Shown: piece after piece, positions 33,739-42,984 of the stretch
How positions within the stretch are numbered: position 1 is the stretch's first letter
Layout: every line of letters begins with the position of its first letter
From: a bacterium M00.F.Ca.ET.205.01.1.1
Lineage (GTDB): Bacteria > Pseudomonadota > Alphaproteobacteria > Rhizobiales > Rhizobiaceae
Reading direction: 5' to 3'
DNA length: 64,000 nucleotides
Assembly: GCA_004791255.1 (NCBI GenBank)
Contig: SRUQ01000009.1
Coordinates: 124,001-188,000, forward strand
Notes under the pieces: model-generated
The model's database searches: none
What the model saw: the letters and a program-made list of their open reading frames with translations, nothing else
What the model was told of the DNA's origin: nothing
Program-made: the position numbers and the translations under genes

Positions 33739-34518
33739 ATGGCCGAGCGTCTGGCTGGCAAACGCATCTTCCTTACCGGCGCCGCCCAAGGCATTGGCCT
33801 TGCCATTGCGGAAGCCTGCCTTGCCGAGGGCGCCAAACTGTTCCTAGTCGACCGCGACGGCGCCCTGCTGGACAAGGCCGTCGCCGGTCTTGCCGCTCCG
33901 CACGGCCATATCGGGCATGTCGCGACCGACATCAGCAACGGCGCCGCGATTGCCGCTGCAGTCAGACAGGCAGGCGATGCGATCGGTCCCATCAATGCAT
34001 TGATCAACAATGCCGGGATGAACGTCTTCTCGACGCCGCTTGAGGCGAGCGAGGAAGAGTGGAACCGCAACTTCGACGTCAACGTCAAAGGCGCCTGGAA
34101 CTGCAGCAAGGCGGTGCTGCCTGATATGCTCGCCAGCGGCGGCGGCGCGATCCTCAACATCGCTTCGACGCACGGCTTCACCATCATTCCGCACACTTTC
34201 CCTTATCCCGTCGCCAAACACGCGCTGCTCGGGCTGACCAAATCGCTGGCGCTCGAATATGCCGGGCAGGGCGTGCGCGTGAATGCGCTGGCGCCCGGCT
34301 ACGTCGAAACCCAGAAGGCGCTCGACTACTGGAACAGTTTCCCGGATCCGGTCGCGGCGCGGGCCAGCACGATGGCGCTGCACCCGGGTGGCCGCATCGC
34401 CTCGGCCCGCGAGATCGCGCTCGCCTCTGTGTTCATGATTTCCGACGAGTGCCCGTTCATGAATGCGGCCACCCTCGTCGTCGATGGCGGATTGAGCCAA
34501 CTCCAGCATCCCGCCTGA
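33739..34518 (+). CDS. SDR family oxidoreductase, probable sugar 1-dehydrogenase
   Basis: Classical SDR of 259 residues: TGAAQGIGLAIAEACLAEGA, NNAGMNVFSTPLE, NIASTHGFTIIPHTFPYPVAKHAL with Tyr-x-x-x-Lys (YPVAK), and NALAPGYVETQ. The ending VVDGGLSQLQ is also standard. Placed after araFGH and a mutarotase gene and divergent from dgoD, it is the likely aldose 1-dehydrogenase that produces galactono- or arabinono-lactone. This role is inferred from position only. It is the last gene of the operon. Confidence 0.85.
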   Translation: MAERLAGKRIFLTGAAQGIGLAIAEACLAEGAKLFLVDRDGALLDKAVAGLAAPHGHIGHVATDISNGAAIAAAVRQAGDAIGPINALINNAGMNVFSTPLEASEEEWNRNFDVNVKGAWNCSKAVLPDMLASGGGAILNIASTHGFTIIPHTFPYPVAKHALLGLTKSLALEYAGQGVRVNALAPGYVETQKALDYWNSFPDPVAARASTMALHPGGRIASAREIALASVFMISDECPFMNAATLVVDGGLSQLQHPA

Positions 34519-34661
34519 GTATCGGCAAGGAGCGGGCATGACCGCCGGCGCGAAGAGAAGAATTTCCAATCCGCGAGCCGGATTTAGAATAAACTAACTC
34601 TACAGATTTTATAGAATAAGCAATCTGGGCGCGAACTGTTTTCCCTTTTCAGGAACGCGTC

Positions 34662-35840
34662 ATGACCACCTCCCGCGACATTCCCGACCGCATCAAGGTG
34701 CTGTGGTTCCTGCCGACACATGGCGACAGCCGCTATCTCGGCACGACCGAAGGCGGCAGGGCCGTCGACCTGCCCTATCTGACGCAAGTGGCGAAGGCCG
34801 CCGACACGCTCGGCTTTTACGGCGTGCTGTTGCCGACCGGCCGCGCCTGCGAGGATTCCTGGGTGGTGGCCTCGGCGCTGGCGCCGCTGACCGAGCGCCT
34901 GCGCTTCCTCGTCGCGGTGCGGCCCGGCCTGCAATCGCCGACGCTTGCCGCGCGCATGACGGCGACGCTCGATCGCATCTCCAACGGCCGCCTGCTGGTC
35001 AACGTCGTCACCGGCGGCGATCCGCTGGAGAACAAGGGCGACGGCATTTTCCTCTCGCATGCCGAACGCTACGAGGTGACGCAGGAATTCCTGCAGATCT
35101 ACAAAAGCGTGCTGCGCGGCGAGACGGTCGAGCACCAGGGCAAGCATTTCCGCATCGAGGACGGAAGGTTGCTGTTCCCGCCGTTGCAGACGCCCTATCC
35201 GCCGCTCTATTTCGGCGGCTCGTCCGATGCCGGCTCGCAAGTGGCGGCGCAGGAGATCGATAAGTACCTGACCTGGGGCGAGCCGCCGGCGGATGTCGAG
35301 CGCAAGCTCGACGCCGTGCGCGAACTGGCCGAGAAGGCAGGCCGCAAACTCTCCTTCGGCATCCGCCTGCATGTCATTGCGCGGGAAACCACCGAACAGG
35401 CCTGGGCCGCCGCCGACAGGCTGATCAGCCGGCTCGACGACGCCACCATCGCCTCGGCGCAAAAAGTGTTTGCACGCATGGATTCGGTCGGCCAGGCGCG
35501 GATGAGCGCGCTGCATGGCGGCAGCCGCGACAAGCTCGAGATCGCGCCCAATCTGTGGGCCGGCGTCGGCCTGGTGCGCGGCGGTGCGGGGACTGCATTG
35601 GTCGGCGATCCCGACACGGTTGCCGAGCGCATCGACGAATACCGGCGTCTCGGCATCGACACCTTCATCCTGTCCGGCTATCCGCATCTGGAGGAAGCCT
35701 ATCGCTTCGGCGAACTGGTGCTGCCGAGGCTGCCGACCGATCATCCGGTCAAGGCAGCCGACTCGTCGGTCAACACCGGCCCGTTCGGCGAGACCATTGC
35801 CGGCGATCATCGGCCGAAATCGCTCGCCAGCGCCTCGTGA
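34662..35840 (+). CDS. ssuD: FMNH2-dependent alkanesulfonate monooxygenase
   Basis: Cleaves C-S bonds of alkanesulfonates to release sulfite under sulfur limitation. The 392 residues track E. coli SsuD: WFLPTHGDSRYLGTTEGGR, GVLLPTGRACEDSW, FLVAVRPGLQSPTLAARM, LVNVVTGGDP, LFPPLQTPYPPLYFGGSSD, YLTWGEPP, SFGIRLHVIARET, LEIAPNLWAGVGLVRGGAGT and SGYPHLEEAYRFGEL. There are no ssuABC genes nearby; the transporter in this locus is of the branched-chain type. Its stop overlaps the GTG of the next gene. Confidence 0.95.
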   Translation: MTTSRDIPDRIKVLWFLPTHGDSRYLGTTEGGRAVDLPYLTQVAKAADTLGFYGVLLPTGRACEDSWVVASALAPLTERLRFLVAVRPGLQSPTLAARMTATLDRISNGRLLVNVVTGGDPLENKGDGIFLSHAERYEVTQEFLQIYKSVLRGETVEHQGKHFRIEDGRLLFPPLQTPYPPLYFGGSSDAGSQVAAQEIDKYLTWGEPPADVERKLDAVRELAEKAGRKLSFGIRLHVIARETTEQAWAAADRLISRLDDATIASAQKVFARMDSVGQARMSALHGGSRDKLEIAPNLWAGVGLVRGGAGTALVGDPDTVAERIDEYRRLGIDTFILSGYPHLEEAYRFGELVLPRLPTDHPVKAADSSVNTGPFGETIAGDHRPKSLASAS

Positions 35841-37270
35841 ACGCGCTGCCTCCGGCTCGTCGGCTCAGCGTCGCCATCATCGGCGGCGGTTTTTCGGGTG
35901 CTGCCGTGGCCTGGCATCTGGCGCGGGGGCCGGAGCGGCTGTCGATCTCGGTGATCGAACCGCGCCCGGTAATCGGCGGCGGCCTTGCCTATTCCAGCGA
36001 AGAGCCGTCGCATCGGGTCAATGTCCCGGCCGTCAGAATGAGCATGGCGCCCGACGATCCGCAGCATTTTGCGCGCTGGCTGGCCGGCAGTGGCGAAATC
36101 GAACGCGACGCGGATGCGCTGTTGGCGAATGGCGATGTTTTTCCGCGCCGGCGCGTCTTCGGCCGCTATGTCGCCGAGCAACTCGCACCTCATCTCAACT
36201 CTGGTGCTGTCCGTCACGCTAAAGGCCAGGCTACCCAAGTCGTGCGGGAGGCCGACGGCGCCGGCTGGACCGTGCACACCTCCGCTGGACCGGTCACTGC
36301 CGACATCGTCGTGCTGGCGGCGACACATCCCCAGCCCGGAATTCCGGACGCGCTGGCCTCGCTGACGGAAGCGCCGGGCTTCGTTGCCGATCCCTATGCC
36401 GCATCGGCGCTTGCCGGGATCGGGCCGGAGGCTTCGGTGCTGATCGTCGGCTCCGGGCTGACCTCCGCCGACATGGTCGCCGAACTCGATCGCCGGGGCC
36501 ATCGTGGCCGCATCCTCGCGCTGTCGCGGCACGGGCTGCGCTCGCGCGGTCATCCTGACGTGAGGGGGGACCCTTTCGGCGACTTTGCCTCGGTGCCGGC
36601 CACGACCGCGCTTGGCCTGTTGCAGACCATCCGCGCCACGCTGGCGGCGGCGCGGCATGCCGGCGCCAACTGGCAGTCGGTGTTCGACCAGTTGCGCCTG
36701 CAGGGGCCGGTTCTGTGGGCCGCCCTTGCGCCGCGCGAGCGGGCAAGGCTGGTCCGTCAATTGCGCGTGTTCTGGGACGTGCATCGCTTCAGGATCGCGC
36801 CGCAGGTCGCCGATGTGCTCGACCGGCGCCAGGCGGCCGGCACATTCGACGCCATAGCCGCCAGGCTTGTCGCATCGAACGATGAGGACGATGGCCTGGT
36901 CGTCAGCTTCCAGCGGCGCGGCCGGACGGCGATCGAGACGGTGCGCTTCGACGCCGTCATCAACACGACAGGCCCCGCCCATGGCCAGGCACTCCAGTCC
37001 AATCCGGCGCTGCGCTCGCTGGCCGAGGCCGGTCTGATCAAGGCCGACGCCTACAGACTGGGCATCGACACCAGCCCCGGCAGCCGCGCCATCGGCCGCG
37101 ATGGCAAATCGGTGGCGACGCTGCTGGTCGCCGGCCCGCTGGCGCGCGGCACCTTCGGCGAGTTGATGGGCCTGCCGGAAGTCGCCCTTCACGCCCAGAC
37201 GGTGGCGGCGGAAGTCGTAAGTCTGCTTGAAGCGGTTCCGGCGGCCGGCGGCGATGCCGGATCGCGCTGA
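35837..37270 (+). CDS. FAD/NAD(P)-binding protein of the sulfur locus
   Basis: A 477-residue flavoprotein with the N-terminal dinucleotide motif VAIIGGGFSGAAVAWHLARG, a second motif VLIVGSGLTSADMVAELDRRG, and VINTTGPAHG near residue 375. It fits the FAD-NAD(P)-binding family found alone or next to SsuD-type monooxygenase genes; the exact reaction is unknown. The start is GTG at 35837, overlapping the ssuD stop (GTGA), so the two are translationally coupled. The frame is open far upstream inside ssuD, but that part is shadow coding. Confidence 0.83.
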   Translation: MNALPPARRLSVAIIGGGFSGAAVAWHLARGPERLSISVIEPRPVIGGGLAYSSEEPSHRVNVPAVRMSMAPDDPQHFARWLAGSGEIERDADALLANGDVFPRRRVFGRYVAEQLAPHLNSGAVRHAKGQATQVVREADGAGWTVHTSAGPVTADIVVLAATHPQPGIPDALASLTEAPGFVADPYAASALAGIGPEASVLIVGSGLTSADMVAELDRRGHRGRILALSRHGLRSRGHPDVRGDPFGDFASVPATTALGLLQTIRATLAAARHAGANWQSVFDQLRLQGPVLWAALAPRERARLVRQLRVFWDVHRFRIAPQVADVLDRRQAAGTFDAIAARLVASNDEDDGLVVSFQRRGRTAIETVRFDAVINTTGPAHGQALQSNPALRSLAEAGLIKADAYRLGIDTSPGSRAIGRDGKSVATLLVAGPLARGTFGELMGLPEVALHAQTVAAEVVSLLEAVPAAGGDAGSR

Positions 37271-37416
37271 CACCGCAAGCAGCCGGTCGCGAAAAATTGG
37301 TATTTCCGTCCTGAAAGGGCGCCAAAAACGGAAAATCCGTCTTTGTATATAAATTCCATAAACATAATAAATATAGACGATATCAGCCAATCAACAGCCT
37401 GAATGGGAGACAGTTC

Positions 37417-38520
37417 ATGGCACACGCAGAAAACGACGCGGTCAAATTCGCCTACTGGGTGCCCAATGTGTCGGGCGGACTGGTGATCTCCAACATCGAG
37501 CAGCGCACCAACCATTCGGCGGAGTACAACCGCAAGCTGGCGCAGATCGCCGAGAAGGCCGGCTTCGATTATGCGCTGAGCCAGATCCGTTTCACCGCGG
37601 GCTACGGAGCCGACGAGCAGCATGAATCGGTAGCGTTCAGCCATGATCTGCTGGCGGCCACCACGACCCTCAAGGTGATCGCGGCGATCCTGCCCGGCCC
37701 GTGGAACCCGGCGCTGGCGGCCAAGCAGCTCGCCACCATCAGCTATCTCACCAATGGCCGTGTCGCCATCAATCTCGTCTCCGGCTGGTTCCGTGGCGAA
37801 TTCCACGCCATCGGCGAGCATTGGCTCGACCATGACGAGCGCTACCGCCGTTCCGAGGAATTCATCCGTTCGCTGCGCGGTATCTGGACGCAGGACAGCT
37901 TCACCTTCCGCGGCGATTTCTATCGGTTCAACGAATATTCGCTGAAGCCGAAGCCGCCGCAGCCGCTGCCCGAAATCTTCCAGGGCGGCTCGTCGCGCGC
38001 CGCGCGCGACATGGCTTCGCGTGTCTCCGACTGGTACTTCACCAACGGCAACACGCCGGCCGAGATCGCCAAGCAGGTCGACGACATCAGGGCGAAGGCC
38101 AAGGCCAACAACCATTCCGTCAAGGTCGGCGTCAATGCCTTCGCCATCGTTCGCGAGACCGAGGACGAAGCCAAGGCAGTGCTTGCCGAAATCATCGCCA
38201 AGGCCAACCCCGAAGCGGTCAACGCTTTCGGCCATGAGGTCAAGAATGCCGGCAAGTCGTCGCCGGAAGGCGAGGGCAATTGGGCGAAATCCTCCTTCGA
38301 CGATCTCGTCCAGTACAATGACGGCTTTCGCTCAAACCTGATCGGCACGCCGAGGCAGGTCGCCGAACGCATCGTCGACCTCAAGCGTGCCGGCGCCGAT
38401 CTCATCCTGCTCGGCTTCCTGCATTTCCAGGAAGAGGTCGAGTATTTCGGCAAGCATGTCATCCCGCTCGTTCGCGAGCTGGAAGGCGCCGATCAGGCGG
38501 CATCGCTGGCCGCGGAATAG
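37417..38520 (+). CDS. sfnG: Dimethylsulfone monooxygenase
   Basis: FMNH2-dependent two-component monooxygenase converting dimethylsulfone to methanesulfinate. The 367 residues follow Pseudomonas SfnG: VKFAYWVPNVSGGLV, RKLAQIAEKAGFDYALSQIR, TAGYGADEQHESVAFSH, VIAAILPGPWNPALAAKQLA, SGWFRGEFHAIGEHWLDHD, RSEEFIRSLRGIW and LIGTPRQVAERIV. It is preceded by a 146-bp AT-rich gap and followed by a hairpin before the transporter genes. Confidence 0.93.
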   Translation: MAHAENDAVKFAYWVPNVSGGLVISNIEQRTNHSAEYNRKLAQIAEKAGFDYALSQIRFTAGYGADEQHESVAFSHDLLAATTTLKVIAAILPGPWNPALAAKQLATISYLTNGRVAINLVSGWFRGEFHAIGEHWLDHDERYRRSEEFIRSLRGIWTQDSFTFRGDFYRFNEYSLKPKPPQPLPEIFQGGSSRAARDMASRVSDWYFTNGNTPAEIAKQVDDIRAKAKANNHSVKVGVNAFAIVRETEDEAKAVLAEIIAKANPEAVNAFGHEVKNAGKSSPEGEGNWAKSSFDDLVQYNDGFRSNLIGTPRQVAERIVDLKRAGADLILLGFLHFQEEVEYFGKHVIPLVRELEGADQAASLAAE

Positions 38521-38534
38521 CTCAACCGGACGAA

Positions 38535-38558
38535 CTGGCCGGACAGAAGTCCGGCCAG
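38535..38558 (+). terminator. Intercistronic hairpin after sfnG
   Basis: CTGGCCGGAC (38535-38544) and GTCCGGCCAG (38549-38558) form a perfect 10-bp stem with an AGAA loop, 14 bp after the sfnG stop. No U-tract follows, so it may attenuate rather than stop transcription into the transporter genes. Confidence 0.45.
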
Positions 38559-38635
38559 CGCATCGACGCATGACCGACGCTCGAACCCTCGGGCGGCGAT
38601 GAAGCTTTGCGCGCCTGCCGGTGCCGTTGAGGACG

Positions 38636-39568
38636 ATGGAAATGCCGTTGCCCAGTTATGCCTTGATGGAGGCCTCGGTCTACGCGCCGGAGGTGTTCGC
38701 GCGCGGTTTGCCGGCAACCCTGCGGGCCGAAGCGCAACCGGAGGACCGCACGACGGCGGTACCGGCTGCCGATGCCGCCGCGCCGCTGCTCTCGCTGCAG
38801 GGCATCGGCCTGTCGTTCGGCGGCGTCGTGGCGCTGGCCGATATCGACCTGTCGGTTCGCCCTGGCGAGATCAGGGCGATCATCGGCCCGAATGGCGCCG
38901 GCAAGAGTTCGCTGATCAACGTCATCAGCGGCGTCTACCGTCCGGACCGTGGCCATGTCAGGCTCGATGGCGCGAGCTACGCCCAGGTACCGACGCAGCG
39001 CCTGGCGCATCTCGGCGTCGCCAGGACGTTCCAGAACCTTGCTCTGTTCAAGGGCCTCAGCGTCCTCGACAATGTCGCCTCGGGCCTCGCCTACAGGGTC
39101 CGCTCCAATTTCGCTGGCCAGGTGCTCGGCATCGGCCGCTCTCGCGGCGAGCAGCGCGATTTTCTCAGCCGCGCCGACCAGATCCTCGAATTCCTCGACC
39201 TGACGGCCATCCGCGATCGTCTGGTCGGCACCTTGCCTTACGGGCTGCAGAAGCGGGTGGAGCTCGCCCGCGCGCTGGTTGCCGAACCGCGGCTGCTTCT
39301 GCTCGACGAGCCGATGGCCGGCATGACGGCGAGTGAAAAAAGCGAGATGGCCGATTTCGTCCGCGCCGCGCGCGACCGTTTCGCCACCACAGTCGTGCTG
39401 ATCGAGCACGATGTCGGCGTCGTCATGGGCCTCTCCGACCGCATCGCCGTGCTCGACTATGGCCGCAAGATCGCCGACGGCGCGCCCGACGAGGTCAGGA
39501 ACGACCAGCGCGTCATCGATGCTTATCTCGGCGTTGCCTCCGACAATGAGGACGGGGCAGGGATATGA
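38636..39568 (+). CDS. Branched-chain-type ABC transporter ATPase (LivG type)
   Basis: ATPase of 310 residues. An N-terminal extension of about 50 residues (PSYALMEASVYAPEVFARG) precedes a LivG-type domain with Walker A GPNGAGKSSLINVISG, GVARTFQNLALFKGLSVLDN, the atypical signature LPYGLQKRVELARALV and Walker B LLLLDEPMAGM, then LIEHDVGVVMGLSD. The ATG at 38636 has GAGG five bases upstream; a GTG at 38621 or an ATG at 38642 are alternatives. It overlaps the permease gene by ATGA. The context is sulfur scavenging rather than amino acid catabolism. Confidence 0.9.
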   Translation: MEMPLPSYALMEASVYAPEVFARGLPATLRAEAQPEDRTTAVPAADAAAPLLSLQGIGLSFGGVVALADIDLSVRPGEIRAIIGPNGAGKSSLINVISGVYRPDRGHVRLDGASYAQVPTQRLAHLGVARTFQNLALFKGLSVLDNVASGLAYRVRSNFAGQVLGIGRSRGEQRDFLSRADQILEFLDLTAIRDRLVGTLPYGLQKRVELARALVAEPRLLLLDEPMAGMTASEKSEMADFVRAARDRFATTVVLIEHDVGVVMGLSDRIAVLDYGRKIADGAPDEVRNDQRVIDAYLGVASDNEDGAGI

Positions 39569-40464
39569 TCGCCGATTTCGACTACCAGTTCTTCATCGAA
39601 GTGCTCGTCGGCGGGCTGCTGTCCGGCGTCATGTATTCGCTGGTCGCGATCGGCTTCGTGCTGATCTACAAGACCTCGGGCGTGCTGAATTTCGCGCAGG
39701 GCGCGATGCTGCTCTTCGCGGCGCTCACCTTCGTCAGCCTGGTCGAGCGCGGCGTGCCGTTCGCGCTGGCGCTGGTCGCCACCTTCGCCATCATGGTGGC
39801 CATCGGCATCGCCATCGAGCGTACCGTGCTGCGGCCGCTCACGAACAAACCGCCGATCACCCTGTTCATGGCGACGCTGGGTCTGTCCTACATCATCGAG
39901 GGCGCCGCGCAGCTCATCTGGGGCACCCAGGTCCACGGCCTCGACCTCGGCATCGAGGATGTGCCGCTGGAAGTCGGCGGCGTGCTGATCAGCCAGTTCG
40001 ACATCTTTGCCGCCGTAGTCGCCGCCGCCATGGTTCTGCTGCTCTCGCTGTTCTTCCGCTACACCCGCATCGGTCTCTCCTTCCGCGCCGTAGCCGACGA
40101 CCAGTTCGCCGCCCTCGCGGTCGGTCTGAGATTGCCGCTGATCTGGTCGACGGTCTGGGCCGCAGCCGGCCTCGTCGCGCTGGTCGCCGGGCTGCTGTGG
40201 GGCGCGCGACTTGGCGTGCAGTTTTCGCTGTCGCTGGTCGTGCTGAAGGCGCTGCCGGTGCTGGTGCTCGGCGGCTTCGATTCCATCCTCGGCGCCATCG
40301 TCGGCGGCCTGCTGATCGGGGCCAGCGAGAAGCTCGCCGAGGTCTATATCGGCGACTATTTCGGCGGCGGCATCGAGAGCTGGTTCGCCTATGTCGTCGC
40401 GCTGGTTTTCCTCCTGATCCGTCCCTCCGGCCTGTTCGGCCAGAAGCTCGTGGAAAGGGTCTGA
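39565..40464 (+). CDS. Branched-chain-type ABC transporter permease (LivH type)
   Basis: Membrane permease of 299 residues with about eight hydrophobic segments. The N-terminal GLLSGVMYSLVAIGFVLIYKTSGVLNFAQGA is the LivH hallmark, and the loop SLVVLKALPVLVLGGFDSILGAIVGGLLIG carries the EAA-like motif. The start overlaps the ATPase gene stop (ATGA) and its end is 3 bp before the second permease gene, showing tight coupling. Confidence 0.92.
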   Translation: MIADFDYQFFIEVLVGGLLSGVMYSLVAIGFVLIYKTSGVLNFAQGAMLLFAALTFVSLVERGVPFALALVATFAIMVAIGIAIERTVLRPLTNKPPITLFMATLGLSYIIEGAAQLIWGTQVHGLDLGIEDVPLEVGGVLISQFDIFAAVVAAAMVLLLSLFFRYTRIGLSFRAVADDQFAALAVGLRLPLIWSTVWAAAGLVALVAGLLWGARLGVQFSLSLVVLKALPVLVLGGFDSILGAIVGGLLIGASEKLAEVYIGDYFGGGIESWFAYVVALVFLLIRPSGLFGQKLVERV

Positions 40465-40467
40465 GCC

Positions 40468-41508
40468 ATGGCCGCGATAACGAACGACGTTCCCTCCTCC
40501 CTGGTGCTGCCGAAATGGATCGCGCCCGTGCTGCTACTCGCCTTCGCCTATGGCGTCGTGCCGCTGATCGGCTCGAGCTACCTCTTCGAGGCCATACTGC
40601 TGCCCTTCCTGGCGCTCGGCCTTGCCGGTGTCGGTCTGAACATCCTCACCGGCTATGCCGGCCAAGTCTCGCTGGGCAGCGCCGCCTTCATGGCGGCCGG
40701 CGCCTTCGCCGCCTATAATTTCAACCTGCGCGTCGAAGGCCTGCCGCTGGTCGGCAGCATCGTGCTTGCCGGTTTTGTCGCCGCCGCCATCGGCATCGTC
40801 TTCGGCCTGCCCAGCCTGCGGCTGAGGGGCTTCTACCTCGCCGTCTCGACGCTAGCCGCCCAGTTCTTTGTGCAATGGGCGCTGACCAAGTTCAGCTGGT
40901 TCTCCAACAACTCCGCCTCCGGCGTCATCGACGCCCCGAGGCTGTCGATTTCAGGCTTTGCATTCGACAGCGCCGTCGGCCGCTATCTCTTCGCGCTGAC
41001 CGTCGTCAGCATCTTCACCTTCCTCGCCTATCGGCTAGTCTCCTCGCAGACCGGGCGCAACTTCATCGCCATCCGCGACAATGAGACGGCTGCTCGCATC
41101 ATCGGCATCCCGGTGCTGAGGACCAAGCTCTTGGCTTTCGCCATCTCGTCCTTCATCATCGGCGTCGCCGGCGTCATCTGGGCCTTCGCCTATCTCAGGA
41201 CCGTCGAGCCAGATGGTTTCGACCTCGACCGGTCGTTCCAGATCCTGTTCATCATCATCATCGGCGGCCTGGCCTCGATCCGTGGCGCCTTCTTCGGCGC
41301 CGCACTCATCGTCGTCTTCCCGCTCGCTTTGTCGCGCCTTGGCGGCTTCCTGCTCGGTGATGTCTTCGATTCCGGCGTGCTCGACATGAGCCAGCGCATC
41401 GTGCTCGGCGCGCTGATCATCCTGTTTCTGATCCTCGAACCGGATGGGCTGGTGGCCCTGTGGGACAGGGTCCGAAGACGGCTGCTGTTTTCCTGGCAGT
41501 CGACCTGA
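40468..41508 (+). CDS. Branched-chain-type ABC transporter permease (LivM type)
   Basis: Second permease, 346 residues with about nine hydrophobic segments. GLNILTGYAGQVSLGSAAFMAAGA, LPSLRLRGFYLAVSTLA and RDNETAARIIGIPVLRTKLLAFAIS (in the pieces RDNETAA and GIPVLRTK) are LivM family features, and FIIIIGGLASIRGAFFGA is the EAA-like loop. It pairs with the LivH-type protein. Confidence 0.92.
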   Translation: MAAITNDVPSSLVLPKWIAPVLLLAFAYGVVPLIGSSYLFEAILLPFLALGLAGVGLNILTGYAGQVSLGSAAFMAAGAFAAYNFNLRVEGLPLVGSIVLAGFVAAAIGIVFGLPSLRLRGFYLAVSTLAAQFFVQWALTKFSWFSNNSASGVIDAPRLSISGFAFDSAVGRYLFALTVVSIFTFLAYRLVSSQTGRNFIAIRDNETAARIIGIPVLRTKLLAFAISSFIIGVAGVIWAFAYLRTVEPDGFDLDRSFQILFIIIIGGLASIRGAFFGAALIVVFPLALSRLGGFLLGDVFDSGVLDMSQRIVLGALIILFLILEPDGLVALWDRVRRRLLFSWQST

Positions 41509-41574
41509 AAAGTCCATTCGAGAATGAACCAGAGGCCGGATCGAAGACGGCCCATACCCCGGAGTAATCAGACC

Positions 41575-42912
41575 ATGACCTTCCTCAGCACAATCAAGGC
41601 GGCGGCGCTGTCCGCGGCGATGATCGTGTCGGTGGCCTTGCCATCAGCCCACGCCGACGAACAGTATTTTCCGTTGCAGAGCTACCGCGTCGGGCCTTAT
41701 GCGGCCGGCGGCACCGGCTTCTTCGGCGGCTTCATCGACTATCTCAACCTCATCAACATCCGCGACGGCGGCGTCAACGGCGTCAAGCTGACCTGGGACG
41801 AGTGCGAGACCCAGTATGAGGTCGAGCGCGGCGTTGAATGCTACGAGCGCCAGAAGAGCCATGCGGGTGCTGCCGCCTGGAACCCGCTTTCGGTCGGCAT
41901 CGCCTACGCCATGATCGACCGCATCACCGCCGACAAGGTGCCGCTGATCACGGTCAACCACGGCCGCACGGATTCCACCGACGGGCGCGTTTTCCCTTAC
42001 GTCTTCCCGCTGCTTCTCAACCCCTACAGCGAGACTTCCGGAATCGTGAACTACATCGCCTCCAAGGAAGGCGGCATCGACAAGCTGAAGGGCAAGAAGA
42101 TCGTCGTGCTCTATCACGGCTCGCCCTATGGCAAGGAGACCATCCCGATCTATGAATTGCTGGCGCAGAAATACGGCTTCACCGTCCAGCAGATCGAAGT
42201 CCCGCATCCCGGCAACGAGCAGCAGTCGCAGTGGCTGACCATCCGCCGCGCCAAGCCGGATTTCGTCGTCCTGCGCGGCTGGGGCGTGATGAACCCGGTG
42301 GCGCTGAAGACCGCGGTCAAGGTCGGCTATCCCGTCGACCACATCGTCGGCAATGTCTGGTCGAACTCGGAAGAGGACGTCATCCCGGCCGGCGACGCCG
42401 CCAAAGGCTACACCGCCATCACCACCCAGGCATCGGGCAATTCCTATCCGGTGGTCAAGGAGATCGTGAAGACGGTCTACGACGCCGGCAAGGGCAACCT
42501 CGAGGACAAGTCCCGCATCGGCTCGGTCTACCACAATCTCGGCATCGTCAACGGCATCCTGAATGTCGAGGCGATCCGCGTCGCGCAGGAGAAGTTCGGC
42601 CACCGCACGCTGACCGGCGATGAGGTCCGCTGGGGCTTCGAGCATCTCAAGCTCGACCCGGCCAAGGTCGAGGAGCTCGGCGCCAAGGACCTGTTCCACT
42701 CCATCAATGTCAGCTGGGACAACCACGAAGGCGAAGGCTACGTGACCTTCCAGCAGTGGGACGGCAAGAAATGGAACGTCGTCTCCGACTGGATCGCGCC
42801 GGACTGGGCGCTGCTGCGGCCGATCATCGAAAAGTCAGCAGAAGCCTATGCCAAGGAGAAGGGCATCAAGCTGCGCACCGCCGATGATGCCAACGCCGTG
42901 ACCACCAACTGA
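41575..42912 (+). CDS. Branched-chain-type ABC transporter substrate-binding protein
   Basis: Periplasmic binding protein (Peripla_BP_6 type) of 445 residues, longer than LivK (about 370). A signal peptide (AALSAAMIVSVALPSAHA) precedes a mature start DEQYFPLQSYRVGPYAAGG. Typical pieces are GGVNGVKLTWDECETQYEVERGVECYERQ (in short form, NGVKLTWDE and CYERQ), VLYHGSPYGKETIPIYE and FVVLRGWGVMNPVAL. Two cysteines near the N-terminus could form a disulfide. This subgroup is not a recognised amino acid binder. Its position between sfnG and the sfnB/msuE-like genes suggests an organosulfur ligand, as an inference. Confidence 0.88.
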   Translation: MTFLSTIKAAALSAAMIVSVALPSAHADEQYFPLQSYRVGPYAAGGTGFFGGFIDYLNLINIRDGGVNGVKLTWDECETQYEVERGVECYERQKSHAGAAAWNPLSVGIAYAMIDRITADKVPLITVNHGRTDSTDGRVFPYVFPLLLNPYSETSGIVNYIASKEGGIDKLKGKKIVVLYHGSPYGKETIPIYELLAQKYGFTVQQIEVPHPGNEQQSQWLTIRRAKPDFVVLRGWGVMNPVALKTAVKVGYPVDHIVGNVWSNSEEDVIPAGDAAKGYTAITTQASGNSYPVVKEIVKTVYDAGKGNLEDKSRIGSVYHNLGIVNGILNVEAIRVAQEKFGHRTLTGDEVRWGFEHLKLDPAKVEELGAKDLFHSINVSWDNHEGEGYVTFQQWDGKKWNVVSDWIAPDWALLRPIIEKSAEAYAKEKGIKLRTADDANAVTTN

Positions 42913-42984
42913 TGACATGACCGGGCGCTGCAGGAGTATCCGCGGCGTCCGGCCTGTTCAGTTCCGAGAAGTACGGAAACAACC

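Noticed and set aside
34519..34661. A sulfur riboswitch (SAM type) before ssuD
   Set aside because: The gap is short and AT-rich and shows none of the conserved stems or cores of SAM riboswitches.
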